A stretch of 64,000 nucleotides of DNA. Origin: Acuticoccus yangtzensis (GTDB taxonomy: Bacteria > Pseudomonadota > Alphaproteobacteria > Rhizobiales > Amorphaceae). The stretch spans positions 186,001-250,000 of the forward strand of contig NZ_MJUX01000005.1 in NCBI RefSeq assembly GCF_001927245.1. Direction: 5' to 3'. The position numbers were made by a program, and so were the translations under genes. Positions 1 through 9,820 of this stretch are shown here, piece by piece. The notes beneath the pieces were generated by a model that saw nothing but the letters and a program-made list of their open reading frames with translations, made no database searches and was not told where the DNA came from. Position 1 is the stretch's first letter; every line of letters begins with the position of its first letter.

Positions 1-60
1 GGCCGCATGGGGGGCGAGCTTCACGCCCTCGCTTTGCAGACCTCCGCCCCGCAGACCTGA
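1..60 (+). CDS. BolA family protein, C-terminal fragment (5' end outside window)
   Basis: The first 60 bases read in frame as GRMGGELHALALQTSAPQT and a TGA stop. The core ELHALAL followed by a short polar tail is the conserved C-terminus of BolA-family proteins, which partner with monothiol CGFS glutaredoxins in iron-sulfur and iron homeostasis. The gene immediately downstream on the same strand is such a glutaredoxin, the usual alphaproteobacterial arrangement. Only 19 residues are visible, so the identification rests on this short motif plus context. The distance to grxD (274 nt) is longer than usual for this pair. Confidence 0.75.
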   Translation, partial: GRMGGELHALALQTSAPQT

Positions 61-235
61 CGCCCTGCGCGCGATCCCACCACCGAGCGCATCGCCCGGC
101 TGGCGCGCCGCCCTGCTGGTGCAGTTTGCATATTGCACCAGCGCCGCGGCCACTTACCTGACTGCAGACTCGGAGCCGGCCCAGGACCTGGCACGACGCC
201 GCGCTTGCCCGCGGCGCAGCCGCCTCGCAAGACGT

Positions 236-263
236 TTGCTACCACACGTTTCGGGATGATAAA
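236..263 (+). promoter_or_regulatory. possible sigma-70 promoter of grxD
   Basis: TTGCTA (236-241) and GATAAA (258-263) are separated by 16 nt and lie in a locally AT-richer stretch about 70 nt upstream of the grxD start. Each hexamer matches four of six consensus positions. This would let grxD be transcribed separately from the bolA-like gene. It is a by-eye match only. Confidence 0.3.
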
Positions 264-334
264 TTGCGGCCAGTCCGCCAGGGACGGCCCGGCAACCCGG
301 TGGTTTTCACCCCCACACGCGACAGGATGAACCT

Positions 335-673
335 ATGAGCGACGCAAAGACGACGATCGACAACGCCGTGAAGTCCAACGACGTGATGCTCTTCATGAAG
401 GGCACCAAGCAGTTCCCGCAGTGCGGGTTCTCCGGCCAGGTCGTGCAGATCCTCGACTATCTCGGCGTCGAATACACCACGATGAACGTTCTGGAAGACG
501 ACGCCATCCGCAACGGCATCAAGGATTATTCCAACTGGCCGACCATCCCCCAGCTTTATGTGAAGGGTGAGTTCATCGGCGGCTGCGACATCATCCGCGA
601 GATGTTCCAGGCGGGCGAGTTGCAGACGCACATGAGCGAGAACGGCATCGCCCTGCGCGACACGGCCGCCTGA
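335..673 (+). CDS. grxD: monothiol glutaredoxin, Grx4/GrxD type
   Basis: The product is 112 residues, the normal length of single-domain monothiol glutaredoxins. The active-site signature CGFS is at residues 30-33, preceded by the family segment MKGTKQFPQ. The glutathione-binding [19 protein letters not shown] stretch is at about residues 69-87. Family members bind a glutathione-ligated [2Fe-2S] cluster, often as a heterodimer with BolA, and act in cytosolic Fe-S trafficking rather than as disulfide reductases. A BolA C-terminus lies just upstream on the same strand, supporting this role. The ATG at 335 begins the conserved N-terminus. Confidence 0.95.
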   Translation: MSDAKTTIDNAVKSNDVMLFMKGTKQFPQCGFSGQVVQILDYLGVEYTTMNVLEDDAIRNGIKDYSNWPTIPQLYVKGEFIGGCDIIREMFQAGELQTHMSENGIALRDTAA

Positions 674-1027
674 GGCCGCGCGTCCGACGACGCGGCGCGG
701 GGGGACGGGCCGGAAGCGCACCTGCGCATCATCCGTGACTGCCGGTCGGGCGGACGCGTGCCGCTCGGCGGGATGCGGTGACGCCGGTGCAGAGCGGCCG
801 ACGGTCGTCCGCCGGCCCGCTGCGTCCCGGCGCGCCGGGTCCGGCCGTTCGGCAGCGTTGGGTTCGGACGAATGATCCGGCTGCTGGTCTGCGCCCCGGG
901 CCGGCGCCCATTCTGAACCTCTAGCCCGGCATCGCCTGGCCGCCTTTTCAACCGCGCACCGCTCGCCGGTGCCCTTCAACCGCGGCGCTGGCCGCCTGGT
1001 GCTGCGCCCGTCGGCACCGGCCGAGCG
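674..1027. other. 354-nt intergenic region, nothing recognised
   Basis: This gap lies between grxD and the downstream sulfotransferase. It is very GC-rich and open in several frames on both strands, but none of those frames gives a recognisable protein or a good ribosome-binding site. I see no tRNA, clear terminator with a T-run, or repeat. It may hold the promoter of the sulfotransferase gene. Confidence 0.4.
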
Positions 1028-1945
1028 GTGCCGATCGCACGAGACTCCGCGTTGACGCATTCCTGGCCGCCCTCCCCGCTGCGGGACGATCTGTCCCGCC
1101 GAGGCATCCACGTGTGCCCCATGTTCCACGTCGGCCGCTGTGGCAGCACCGTCTTGCAGACCATGTTGCTGAAATCGGGCAGCGTCTTCGCCGACACCGA
1201 GATCTACGGCATCCACACCCGCGAGCAGGCGGCGGCCACCGGCGAAAGCGCCCCCGCCGGCGACCCCACAGCGGCGGCCGAAGCGTTCACGACGTCGCGC
1301 ATCACGCGGCAGACGCAGGGCCTCGGCGAGGGCGTTCCCTATGTCTACGAGGTCAAGTTTCTGCCCTCCCTCGACATGGCGCACTTCGGGACGGGTCTTC
1401 CGGGCTATCTCGATTTCACCGAGCACCAGTTCGGAACCGAGCGGGCCATCGTACTCAGCCGGCGCAATATCCTGCGCCGCATCGTCTCCACACAGATCGC
1501 CGTGCGTCGCGGTCGCTTCTTCGATCAGCGCGGCAGCACGGTCGAGCTGCCCGAGATCACGCTGCCCCTCAGCGGATTGACGCTCGGCCACGCCACGTTC
1601 GGACTGGTCGACCTCATCGACACGATCGCGAACGGTTACCGGACGTTGCACGCAGAGCTGGAGTCGCGCGGCTACACCGTGCTCGAGCTGACCTACGAGG
1701 ACCATATCGAGAGCGATCCGCGCGTCGCCTTCGAGAGGGTCTGCCACTTCCTGGGCCGGCCCGCGCTTGCCGTCACGCCGGCTTATCAGCGCATCAACAC
1801 GGCGCCTCTCAGCCGAACGCTTCGCAATTTCGACGACGTCGCGAACGCCCTCGCGGATACGCCCCATGCGTGGATGCTGGGCGAAACCGCGACGTCTGGC
1901 GCAGCGACCGACCGCGCCGGAACCGCCCCCGTCCATCCGGCCTGA
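1028..1945 (+). CDS. PAPS-dependent sulfotransferase-like protein
   Basis: The 305-residue product carries the 5'-phosphosulfate-binding loop GRCGST at about residues 36-41, in HVGRCGSTVLQTML. A second conserved segment, RAIVLSRRNILRRIVS at about 135-150, resembles the 3'-phosphate-binding region with its conserved Arg/Ser. This fold transfers sulfate from PAPS to sugars, lipids or other acceptors (Stf0/NodH-like group). The acceptor cannot be read from sequence. Nearby genes for an RmlC-like epimerase, a glycosyltransferase and an ABC-2 exporter suggest a cell-surface glycoconjugate. The GTG start at 1028 has a weak ribosome-binding site, so the true N-terminus is uncertain by some residues. 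Confidence 0.75.
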   Translation: MPIARDSALTHSWPPSPLRDDLSRRGIHVCPMFHVGRCGSTVLQTMLLKSGSVFADTEIYGIHTREQAAATGESAPAGDPTAAAEAFTTSRITRQTQGLGEGVPYVYEVKFLPSLDMAHFGTGLPGYLDFTEHQFGTERAIVLSRRNILRRIVSTQIAVRRGRFFDQRGSTVELPEITLPLSGLTLGHATFGLVDLIDTIANGYRTLHAELESRGYTVLELTYEDHIESDPRVAFERVCHFLGRPALAVTPAYQRINTAPLSRTLRNFDDVANALADTPHAWMLGETATSGAATDRAGTAPVHPA

Positions 1946-1962
1946 GCCGCAGCGCCGCGCCG

Positions 1963-3267
1963 TCAGGCCTGGCCGGGGCGGCAGCCGCGTCCACCCGCGA
2001 CGACGATGAGCGCCAGCGCATCATAACTGGGGCGCGCAGTGTCGACGACGAGGCCGCCCGCCGTCATGTAGCGCGACAGGGCGGACTGCGTGCGCCTGCC
2101 CCACAGACCGTCGATCGGCCCCGGCGCGCAGCCCGCCGCGCTCAGGGCCGCCTGGATCTGCCGTGTCAATGCCGTCTCCCGGCTCGCCACCACGGCCGAC
2201 TCCTCGTGGAAGACGCGGTAGCCTGCGCCCTCGCGCGCCAGCTTGACCGTATATTGCAGCGTGCCCTTCAGGGTGGCGCCGGTGGCGGGGTTCGCCGCGT
2301 CCACATCCGCCTCGCCGACGACGGTGCACGCCTCGCCCGCCGTGGTGCAGGTGATCGCCGGCTGACCCGCTTTGCGCAGTGCGTAGTCTGGCCAACGCTC
2401 GGCATAGGCGGCGCGGCGGCGGATCAGCTCGGCCCGGCTCACCCGGTCGCCGAACGAATCCACCTCGTCGGCATAAACGCGCCCGGCCAAGGTGCGCAGC
2501 GCCTCCGGCGAGGCGTTGGCGCTGGCGAAATAGAAGTCGATGAACTGGCGCGCCTGGCGGACCGCCTCCCCGCGCGGCTCGGACCGGCGGCTCTCGGTCC
2601 GCTGACGGGCCATGCGGTGGCGCAAGCTGCCGGTCTGGCCCTCTGCCGAACGGTGGGCCGTGCGCGCCGCGCTCGCCACCGCAATCTCGTCCGTCCCCCG
2701 CGGCACACGCCTGTAGCCGAGGCCGGAGCGCGCGGCGAGATCGGCGGTGAGATAGGACATCGACGTGTGATCGGCCTCCGTCGCCATGACCACCACGCTG
2801 AGCGGATAACCGAGCCGTGTGAGATAGGCGCCGACGATGGCGTTGCCGCTGGCGGTCATGCGCACCTCGTCCCCCTGGCGGGCGGCGGCGGCGTGGAAGC
2901 CTATGGCCCCGCCGTCCTGCCACGAGCGTTCCACCCCCGCGACCCAGATGAGCGCGCACGCCGAGGTGCAATGTGCGTTCGACGCGACGGCTGTGAAATC
3001 CCCGCGCTCGCGCAGGCGGTCGCCGATGGTGAGTGCGTCGATGAGTTTGCCGCCCGGCCCATCGAGATAGATGATCGCGGGGGGAAGGCCGTAGGTGGCG
3101 CTGCGGAAGCGTGCGGCATCGCCCAGCTCGATCTCGCCGGTCACGAAGACGCGCGGGCGCTCCCCCTTCGCGTCCGTGGCGGACTGGTCGACACGGATCT
3201 CCGCCGCATGGGCAAACGTTACCATCGCGGTTAGAAAGGCCAGAGTGACGAACCCAGGAAGGCGCAT
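1963..3267 (-). CDS. secreted ClpP/crotonase-like serine protease with C-terminal peptidoglycan-binding domain
   Basis: The product is about 434 residues from the ATG at 3267, chosen because it begins a clean signal peptide (MRLPGFVTLAFLTAMVTFAHA, then AEI). The next 180 residues resemble the predicted periplasmic ClpP-like family (COG3904 type). They contain LDGPGGKLIDAL, then CTSACALIWVAG with a serine in the nucleophile position, then GFHAA with a possible general-base His. The last about 70 residues (TRQIQAALSAAGCAPGPIDG to RTQSALSRYM) look like a peptidoglycan_binding_1 domain. A middle region resembles an SH3- or NTF2-like spacer. Substrate unknown; catalytic assignment is inference. 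It is transcribed convergently with the sulfotransferase. Confidence 0.72.
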   Translation of the reverse strand: MRLPGFVTLAFLTAMVTFAHAAEIRVDQSATDAKGERPRVFVTGEIELGDAARFRSATYGLPPAIIYLDGPGGKLIDALTIGDRLRERGDFTAVASNAHCTSACALIWVAGVERSWQDGGAIGFHAAAARQGDEVRMTASGNAIVGAYLTRLGYPLSVVVMATEADHTSMSYLTADLAARSGLGYRRVPRGTDEIAVASAARTAHRSAEGQTGSLRHRMARQRTESRRSEPRGEAVRQARQFIDFYFASANASPEALRTLAGRVYADEVDSFGDRVSRAELIRRRAAYAERWPDYALRKAGQPAITCTTAGEACTVVGEADVDAANPATGATLKGTLQYTVKLAREGAGYRVFHEESAVVASRETALTRQIQAALSAAGCAPGPIDGLWGRRTQSALSRYMTAGGLVVDTARPSYDALALIVVAGGRGCRPGQA

Positions 3268-3382
3268 CCACAGTCCCGCGGTTGATCCGTGAAATACCAG
3301 ACTGCGGCGAATGGCGGGGGAACTCAACCCTTTGAACGCCGCCTGCGTCGGTCCGTCCGTAACGAGAGCTTGAGAGTTTCTG

Positions 3383-3946
3383 ATGCAGATCGAAAAGACT
3401 GCGGTCGACGGGTGCGTGATCGTCCGAACGCGGGTTCTTGAAGATGAGCGCGGCTTCTTCCTAGAAACCTATAAGCAATCGGCGTTGACCGAGGCGCTGG
3501 GACGGCCGCACCGCTTCGCCCAGGGCAACCACTCGCGCTCGCGCGCCGGGGTGCTGCGCGGCTTCCATGCCGAGCCGTGGGACAAGCTGGTCGCGGTCTA
3601 CTCCGGGCGCGCCTTGATCGTGGTGGCGGACGGGCGGGCGGACAGTCCCACCTTCGGCGCCCACGTCGCGATCGAGCTCGGCGACCCGCCGGGGCGGCGC
3701 GACCGCGTGTTCGTCCCGGCCGGCTGCGGCAACGCCTTCTATACCTTCACCCCCGTGGACTACGCCAACGACGTCTCCGAGGAGTTCAACCCCAGGACAC
3801 GCGGCGGCTTCGCCTGGGACGACCCGTTCCTCGGTGTCGAGTGGCCGGATCGCTCGCCGATGCTCTCCGCCGCGGACCAAGGCCTCGCCCGCCTCAGTGA
3901 CCAGTTCCCCGATCACCCGGCCGTGCGGCGCTGGCGCGGCGGCTGA
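3383..3946 (+). CDS. dTDP-4-dehydrorhamnose 3,5-epimerase family protein (RmlC-like cupin)
   Basis: The 187-residue protein follows RmlC: DERGFFLETYK at about 21-31, QGNHSRSRAGVLRGFH at about 47-62 with the catalytic-type His62, then FVPAGCGNAFY and a Tyr in VDYANDV near 127. RmlC enzymes epimerise C3 and C5 of dTDP-4-keto-6-deoxyglucose in dTDP-rhamnose synthesis; relatives act on other NDP-sugars. The second conserved His of the usual AHGF motif is replaced (GNAF), and the other rml genes are not nearby, so the exact nucleotide sugar is uncertain. The ATG at 3383 starts the conserved N-terminus. Confidence 0.8.
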   Translation: MQIEKTAVDGCVIVRTRVLEDERGFFLETYKQSALTEALGRPHRFAQGNHSRSRAGVLRGFHAEPWDKLVAVYSGRALIVVADGRADSPTFGAHVAIELGDPPGRRDRVFVPAGCGNAFYTFTPVDYANDVSEEFNPRTRGGFAWDDPFLGVEWPDRSPMLSAADQGLARLSDQFPDHPAVRRWRGG

Positions 3947-3955
3947 CCCGGCGCC

Positions 3956-5089
3956 TCAGCCGCCCAGCACCCGCGCGGCTCGTTCAGGAAAGGGCGGCGG
4001 CAGCGTCGCAAGGTCCCGTAGCGCGCGGCGGGTGAGCTTGCCGTTCTCCTCGGCGAAGGCGCGGCAGGCGGCGACGGCCGCGGCATCCAGCGTGACGGCG
4101 GCCTTTACCGCGAGGAAGGCGGCCTCCGTCTGGCGCCGCTGCCGCCGCGTCATGGGAACGGTCATGGCCGCACCGTCCAGGGCGACGTCGAACGGGGCGT
4201 CCGGCCCGGCCGGGGCGAGACCGCACAGGGCCAGCGCTTCGTCGACCCCTCTCGCCTCAGCGATGGGGCTGAAGGCGAACAGGGCGACGAGACCGCGCAC
4301 GACTTCCGCCTTGCGCACCTCCTCGGCCACCATCCCCGGAGCGTTGATCCGCGCCAGCCACGGCCCCAGCGTTGCCGCGCGCTCCGTCGGCGTCAGCGTT
4401 TCGCGCTTGCCGCGGCTCGGCAGCTTCAGTGCCGTCGCCTCGGCGGTGGCGGCCACGCGCAGCCCCTCCGCGCGGAAGAATTTCGCCCACATGAAGACAT
4501 CGGACGGTCGCGGCTCGGGCGCATCCGTCCACCCCTCCGGCAGCGCCAGATAGGCCGCGCGGCGGTAGGCAACGTTGTTGAGGCCGGACGCCAGCGGCCC
4601 CATGTCGGCCACCACCCGCCGGGCGGCGGCGGTACCCACGTTGGCGAAGCGCCAGCGCATCACATCCGCCCCGGCGGGCAGCGCCATCACCCCCTGCCGG
4701 CCCCAGTCCGCCTGTTGGCCGTGGCGGTCTGGGGCCAGCAGGCGGTGCATGGCGCCAAGGTGGCCCGCCGTCCACAGGTCGTCGTCGCTGAGGTGGCAGA
4801 CGATGTCCTCGTCCGCCTCCCTCAGCACGATGTCGCGGTAGGCCTCGCCATAGCGTGCGCCCTTCGGAAACACGCGGTGGGTGACGCGCGGGTCGTCCGC
4901 CTCGATCGCCTGCAGGATCTCCACCGTGCGCGCGGGCGCCCCGTCGCAGATGACGACCATGCGCCAGTCCGTCACGCTCTGCGCCCGCACCGAGGCGATG
5001 GACATCAAGAGCGCGTCGGCATGATCGTGCGTCGGGCACAGGATCAGCGTCGACGGTCCTCCCGCCGCCTGCCCCGCCGCCTCAGGCAC
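3956..5089 (-). CDS. glycosyltransferase family 2 (GT-A fold)
   Basis: The 377-residue protein opens with STLILCPTHDHADALLMSI, a family 2 N-terminus. It has CDG at residues 48-50 for nucleotide binding and LSDDDLW at about 100-106, the DXD-type metal motif. Such enzymes transfer a sugar from an NDP-sugar to a glycan, lipid or protein. The start is GTG at 5089 and overlaps the end of the ABC-2 permease by 8 nt, so translation is probably coupled and the three genes form one minus-strand operon. The acceptor is unknown; the C-terminal 150 residues are mostly helical and not recognised. Confidence 0.85.
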   Translation of the reverse strand: MPEAAGQAAGGPSTLILCPTHDHADALLMSIASVRAQSVTDWRMVVICDGAPARTVEILQAIEADDPRVTHRVFPKGARYGEAYRDIVLREADEDIVCHLSDDDLWTAGHLGAMHRLLAPDRHGQQADWGRQGVMALPAGADVMRWRFANVGTAAARRVVADMGPLASGLNNVAYRRAAYLALPEGWTDAPEPRPSDVFMWAKFFRAEGLRVAATAEATALKLPSRGKRETLTPTERAATLGPWLARINAPGMVAEEVRKAEVVRGLVALFAFSPIAEARGVDEALALCGLAPAGPDAPFDVALDGAAMTVPMTRRQRRQTEAAFLAVKAAVTLDAAAVAACRAFAEENGKLTRRALRDLATLPPPFPERAARVLGG

Positions 5090-5843
5090 GCAGGCGATAC
5101 CCCGTGCGGAACATCCACCCGATGATCGCGAGGCAGACCGCCGCGAACAGCCCGATCATGGCGAGCGAGAAGGCGAGGTTCACATCCGCCGCGCCGAAGA
5201 AGCTCCACCGGAAGGCCGAGACGAGATAGACGACCGGATTGAACAGCGTCACCGTCTGCCACGTGTCCGGCAGCATCGACACCGAGTAGAAGCTGCCCCC
5301 CAGGAAGACGAGCGGGGTGATGATGAGGAGCGGCACGAGCTGCAACTGCTCGAAGTTCTTCGACCAGATGCCGATGATGAACCCGAACAGCGCGAAGACG
5401 ATGCACGTCACCAGAAGAAGGAGCACCATCGCCGCCGGGTGCGCCACCGACACGTCGACGAACAAGGTCGCCGTCGCGAGGATGATGAGGCCGATCAGAA
5501 ACGACTTGGTGGCCGCCGCGCCGACGAAGCCGATGACGAGCTCGTAGAACGAGATCGGCGCTGTGAGATACTCGTAGATCGAGCCGATGAATTTGGGGAA
5601 GAAGATCCCGAAGGCGGCGTTGGTGACCGACTGGGTCAACACCGTCAGCATGATGAGGCCTGGGACGATGAACGAGGCATAGGAGACCCCCTCGACCTCG
5701 GCGATCCGCGAGCCGATGGCCCCGCCGAAGACCACGAAATAGAGCGAGGTCGTGATCACCGGGGCGATGAGCGATTGCAGCGTGGTGCGGAAGGCGCGGG
5801 CCATTTCGTGACGGTAGATGGCCCAGATGGCGTAGGTGTTCAT
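5082..5843 (-). CDS. ABC-2 type transporter permease (YadH/DrrB-like)
   Basis: The 253-residue protein has six predicted hydrophobic segments and the ABC-2 signature near its C-terminus (LLIITPLVFLGGSFYSVSML, then NPVVYLVSAFRWSFFG). The N-terminal segment YRHEMARAFRTTLQSLIAPV is typical of the YadH-like branch. It should form the membrane part of an exporter with the ATPase encoded just upstream; that ATPase's stop and this start share one base (TGATG). The substrate is unknown. Coupling to a glycosyltransferase downstream raises the possibility of a glycolipid or glycan cargo, but this branch also exports other hydrophobic compounds. Confidence 0.93.
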   Translation of the reverse strand: MNTYAIWAIYRHEMARAFRTTLQSLIAPVITTSLYFVVFGGAIGSRIAEVEGVSYASFIVPGLIMLTVLTQSVTNAAFGIFFPKFIGSIYEYLTAPISFYELVIGFVGAAATKSFLIGLIILATATLFVDVSVAHPAAMVLLLLVTCIVFALFGFIIGIWSKNFEQLQLVPLLIITPLVFLGGSFYSVSMLPDTWQTVTLFNPVVYLVSAFRWSFFGAADVNLAFSLAMIGLFAAVCLAIIGWMFRTGYRLRA

Positions 5844-6787
5844 CAGGCGGCCTCACGGTTCTTGCGGGCCTGCCCGTCTTCGGCGACCAGCGCCACGAAA
5901 ATCTCCTCCAGCGAGCGCTGGTGGGTGGCGACGTCGCGCACGCTCAGCCCCGCCTTGGCGACGGCGGCGAGGACGTCACCCGCCATGACGTCGCCCCCCT
6001 CGCTCCAGACCAGGGAGCGCCCCTCGTCCTCCAGCGCCAGATCGTAGGGCGCGAGGCTCGCCGGCAAGCGCGCCACGGGCTCGGCCAGCGTCAAGGTGAG
6101 CTGGCGGCGGCCCATGCGCGCCATCAGCGCCGCCTTCTCCTCCACCAGCAGCAGTTCGCCGCCCGAGATGATGCCGATGCGGTCGGCGATCGCCTCCGCC
6201 TCCTCGATGTAGTGCGTGGTGAGGATGATGGTGACGCCCTGGCGCTTCAGCTCCGCCACGGTCTCCCACATCTCCTTGCGCAGCTCCACGTCGACGCCGG
6301 CGGTCGGCTCGTCCAGGAACAGGATGCGCGGCTCGTGCGCCAGCGCCTTGGCGATGAGGACGCGGCGCTTCATCCCGCCCGACAGGGTGAGGATGGGCGC
6401 GTCGCGCTTGTCCCACAGCGACAGGGTGCGCAAGAGCTTTTCCATGAAGGCCGGGTCGGTGCGCTTGCCGTAGAGGCCGCGCGAGAAGGCGACATCGTTC
6501 GCCACCTTCTCGAACGGCTCCAGCACCACCTCCTGCGGCACCAGGCCGATGAGGCTGCGCGCGCGCCGGTAGTCCTGCACGATGTCCGCGCCGTCGACGG
6601 TGACGCGCCCTGCCGTCGGCGTGACGAGGCCGCAGATGACCGAGATCAGCGTGGTCTTGCCCGCGCCGTTGGGTCCGAGAAGGGCGAGGATTTCGCCGCG
6701 CTTGATGTCGAGCGACACCGATTCCAGGGCGGTGTGGCCGGAGGCGTAGGTCTTGCCGAGCCCCTCGACCGATAGGATGGTGTCCAT
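5843..6787 (-). CDS. ABC-2 type exporter ATP-binding protein
   Basis: The product is 314 residues from the ATG at 6787, which has a GGAGAG ribosome-binding site. Walker A GPNGAGKT is at about residues 38-45, the signature LSGGMKRRV near 140, and Walker B ILFLDEPTAGVD just after it. The C-terminal 90 residues are the extra domain seen in DrrA/NodI/YadG-like ATPases. It powers the permease encoded immediately downstream. An upstream in-frame ATG (10 codons earlier) has no good ribosome-binding site. Confidence 0.95.
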   Translation of the reverse strand: MDTILSVEGLGKTYASGHTALESVSLDIKRGEILALLGPNGAGKTTLISVICGLVTPTAGRVTVDGADIVQDYRRARSLIGLVPQEVVLEPFEKVANDVAFSRGLYGKRTDPAFMEKLLRTLSLWDKRDAPILTLSGGMKRRVLIAKALAHEPRILFLDEPTAGVDVELRKEMWETVAELKRQGVTIILTTHYIEEAEAIADRIGIISGGELLLVEEKAALMARMGRRQLTLTLAEPVARLPASLAPYDLALEDEGRSLVWSEGGDVMAGDVLAAVAKAGLSVRDVATHQRSLEEIFVALVAEDGQARKNREAA

Positions 6788-7003
6788 GGTCTCTCCGCTG
6801 GTGCCGGCGTGCGGCACCGGCCCGAGCCGCTACATGGACATCCCGGTGACCGATGGCCAGCCCCCGGACCGGAATGGTCGGACCTCGCGGGTTTTTGATC
6901 ACGCTCCGGGAATATACCGCGTGAATTCGACACAATATCGTACAAAAAGCTTTCGTTGCTGCTGAACCGTCACCATGTGGACGGCCATGATGGAGCGCCG
7001 CGT

Positions 7004-7657
7004 ATGACCACGATTGCCCGAGCCTTTATTACGGTCCTCGCGCTGGTCACGGGACTGACCATCGGCATCCTCACCAGCCGCGATGCGGCGGCCGAGAATT
7101 CCGGCCCGCCCGTCGCCGCCCCGGCCGCGACCGCGACGGCGATCTTCGCCGGCGGCTGCTTCTGGTGCGTGGAGGCCGACTTCGACAAGGTGGACGGCGT
7201 CCTCTCCACCGTGTCCGGCTACACAGGCGGCCACCTCGCCAACCCGACCTACGAGGACGTGGTGCGCGAGGACACCGGCCATTATGAAGCGGTCGAGGTG
7301 ACCTACGACCCCGCCAAGGTGAGCTACCGGATGCTGGTGGACCACTTCTTCCGCACGGTGGACCCGGTGGACGCAGGCGGCCAGTTCTGCGACCGGGGCG
7401 AGAGCTACCGCACCGCGATCTTCACCCACAGCGCCGAGGAGAAGGCGGAGGCCGAAGCGGCCAAGACCGCCGCGGGCGAGGCGCTGGGCCAGCCGATCGT
7501 CACCCCGGTGCTGGACGCCGCGCCGTTCTACAAGGCCGAGACCTACCACCAGGATTATTACGAGAAGAACCCGCTGAAGTATCAGTACTACCGCTGGAGC
7601 TGCGGGCGTGATGCGCGGGTCAAAGAGCTTTGGGGCGCCGCCAAATCGGCGTCCTGA
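7004..7657 (+). CDS. msrA: peptide-methionine (S)-S-oxide reductase MsrA, exported form
   Basis: The catalytic signature GCFWC lies at about residues 51-55, followed by the family landmarks [19 protein letters not shown] and [13 protein letters not shown]. MsrA reduces the S-epimer of methionine sulfoxide in damaged proteins. From the ATG at 7004 (GGAG upstream) the protein is 217 residues and begins with a hydrophobic segment ([20 protein letters not shown]), followed by an Ala/Pro-rich linker. It is therefore probably anchored in, or exported across, the inner membrane to repair periplasmic proteins. A Cys near the C-terminus (WSCGRDAR) can resolve the disulfide. It is divergent from the ABC exporter operon. 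Confidence 0.94.
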   Translation: MTTIARAFITVLALVTGLTIGILTSRDAAAENSGPPVAAPAATATAIFAGGCFWCVEADFDKVDGVLSTVSGYTGGHLANPTYEDVVREDTGHYEAVEVTYDPAKVSYRMLVDHFFRTVDPVDAGGQFCDRGESYRTAIFTHSAEEKAEAEAAKTAAGEALGQPIVTPVLDAAPFYKAETYHQDYYEKNPLKYQYYRWSCGRDARVKELWGAAKSAS

Positions 7658-7776
7658 GCCGCTTGCGTCGCCGCGGTCCTCCTAAAGCCTCGGTTGTGGG
7701 GGCGGCCGCAGCGGGAGGATAGTCCGGCCTGATGAGCGCGCGGCAGTTGTCCGGCGCGCCGTTGGGAGGACAAATC

Positions 7777-8250
7777 ATGAAAACAACGACCCTCGCGATC
7801 GCAGCGCTGCTCGCCCTGCCGGGCTACGCTTTCGCGGCCGACGTGTCCGGCACCGTCACCACCACCGCCGACGCGAAGGCCGCGTGGGCGGCTCTCGGCG
7901 ACTTCTGCGGCATCGAAGCGTGGCACCCGGCGGTGACCGCCTGCAGCATGGAAGACCACGGCGGCACCAAGCGGCGCACGCTGACGCTGGGCGACGGCAG
8001 CACGATCGTTGAAGACCTCGTCGCCTGGGACGACGCGGACATGGCCTACACCTACCGCATCATCGAGAGCCCGCTGCCGGTCGACAACTACGAGTCGACC
8101 ATCAAGGTCACCTCGACGGCGGACGGGGCGCGGGTGGATTGGACCGGCACCTTCGACCCCAAGGGCATGAGCGAGGGCGATGCCGTCGGCGTCATGCAAG
8201 GCGTCTACGATGCCGGCCTGACCGGGATCGCCGAGGCGGCGGGCCAGTAA
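7777..8250 (+). CDS. secreted SRPBCC (polyketide cyclase/dehydrase-like) protein
   Basis: From the ATG at 7777, which has a strong GGGAGGA ribosome-binding site, the product is 157 residues. A signal peptide (KTTTLAIAALLALPGYAFA) is followed by the mature start ADVSGTV. The body has the SRPBCC pattern: AAWAALGDFCGIEAWHPAV, then RTLTLGDGSTIVEDL, then DNYESTIKVTS and a C-terminal long helix. The fold forms a hydrophobic ligand pocket; ligand and function are unknown. Cytoplasmic relatives are common, an exported copy less so. Converges with gatA. Confidence 0.85.
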   Translation: MKTTTLAIAALLALPGYAFAADVSGTVTTTADAKAAWAALGDFCGIEAWHPAVTACSMEDHGGTKRRTLTLGDGSTIVEDLVAWDDADMAYTYRIIESPLPVDNYESTIKVTSTADGARVDWTGTFDPKGMSEGDAVGVMQGVYDAGLTGIAEAAGQ

Positions 8251-8267
8251 AAGTCGCGCCTCGCGCG

Positions 8268-8319
8268 GGCGGATATCCGCCTGCGCAACGCTGTCACCAG
8301 CGGGCGGGTGTCCGCCCGC
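8268..8319. terminator. paired hairpins between convergent genes
   Basis: Two perfect inverted repeats occupy the gap between the SRPBCC gene and gatA. The first is 8268-8281 (GGCGGA-TA-TCCGCC). The second is 8300-8319 (GCGGGCGG-GTGT-CCGCCCGC). Neither has a long T-run, but as back-to-back GC-rich hairpins between convergent genes they probably help end transcription from both sides. Confidence 0.45.
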
Positions 8320-8365
8320 GTGAGGCCATCGCCTGCGCGCGGGGCGCCCGGCCCGCGTCGCGGCC

Positions 8366-9816
<1,451 letters not shown>

Positions 9817-9820
<4 letters not shown>

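Noticed and set aside
239-1936. 565-codon open frame on the minus strand opposite grxD and the sulfotransferase
   Set aside because: It covers two recognisable plus-strand genes, is Arg/Ala/Gly-rich without family motifs, and is an expected shadow in GC-rich DNA.
1114-3234. 706-codon plus-strand frame across the sulfotransferase and the ClpP-like gene
   Set aside because: Arg/Pro-rich, no domains, overlaps genes on both strands.
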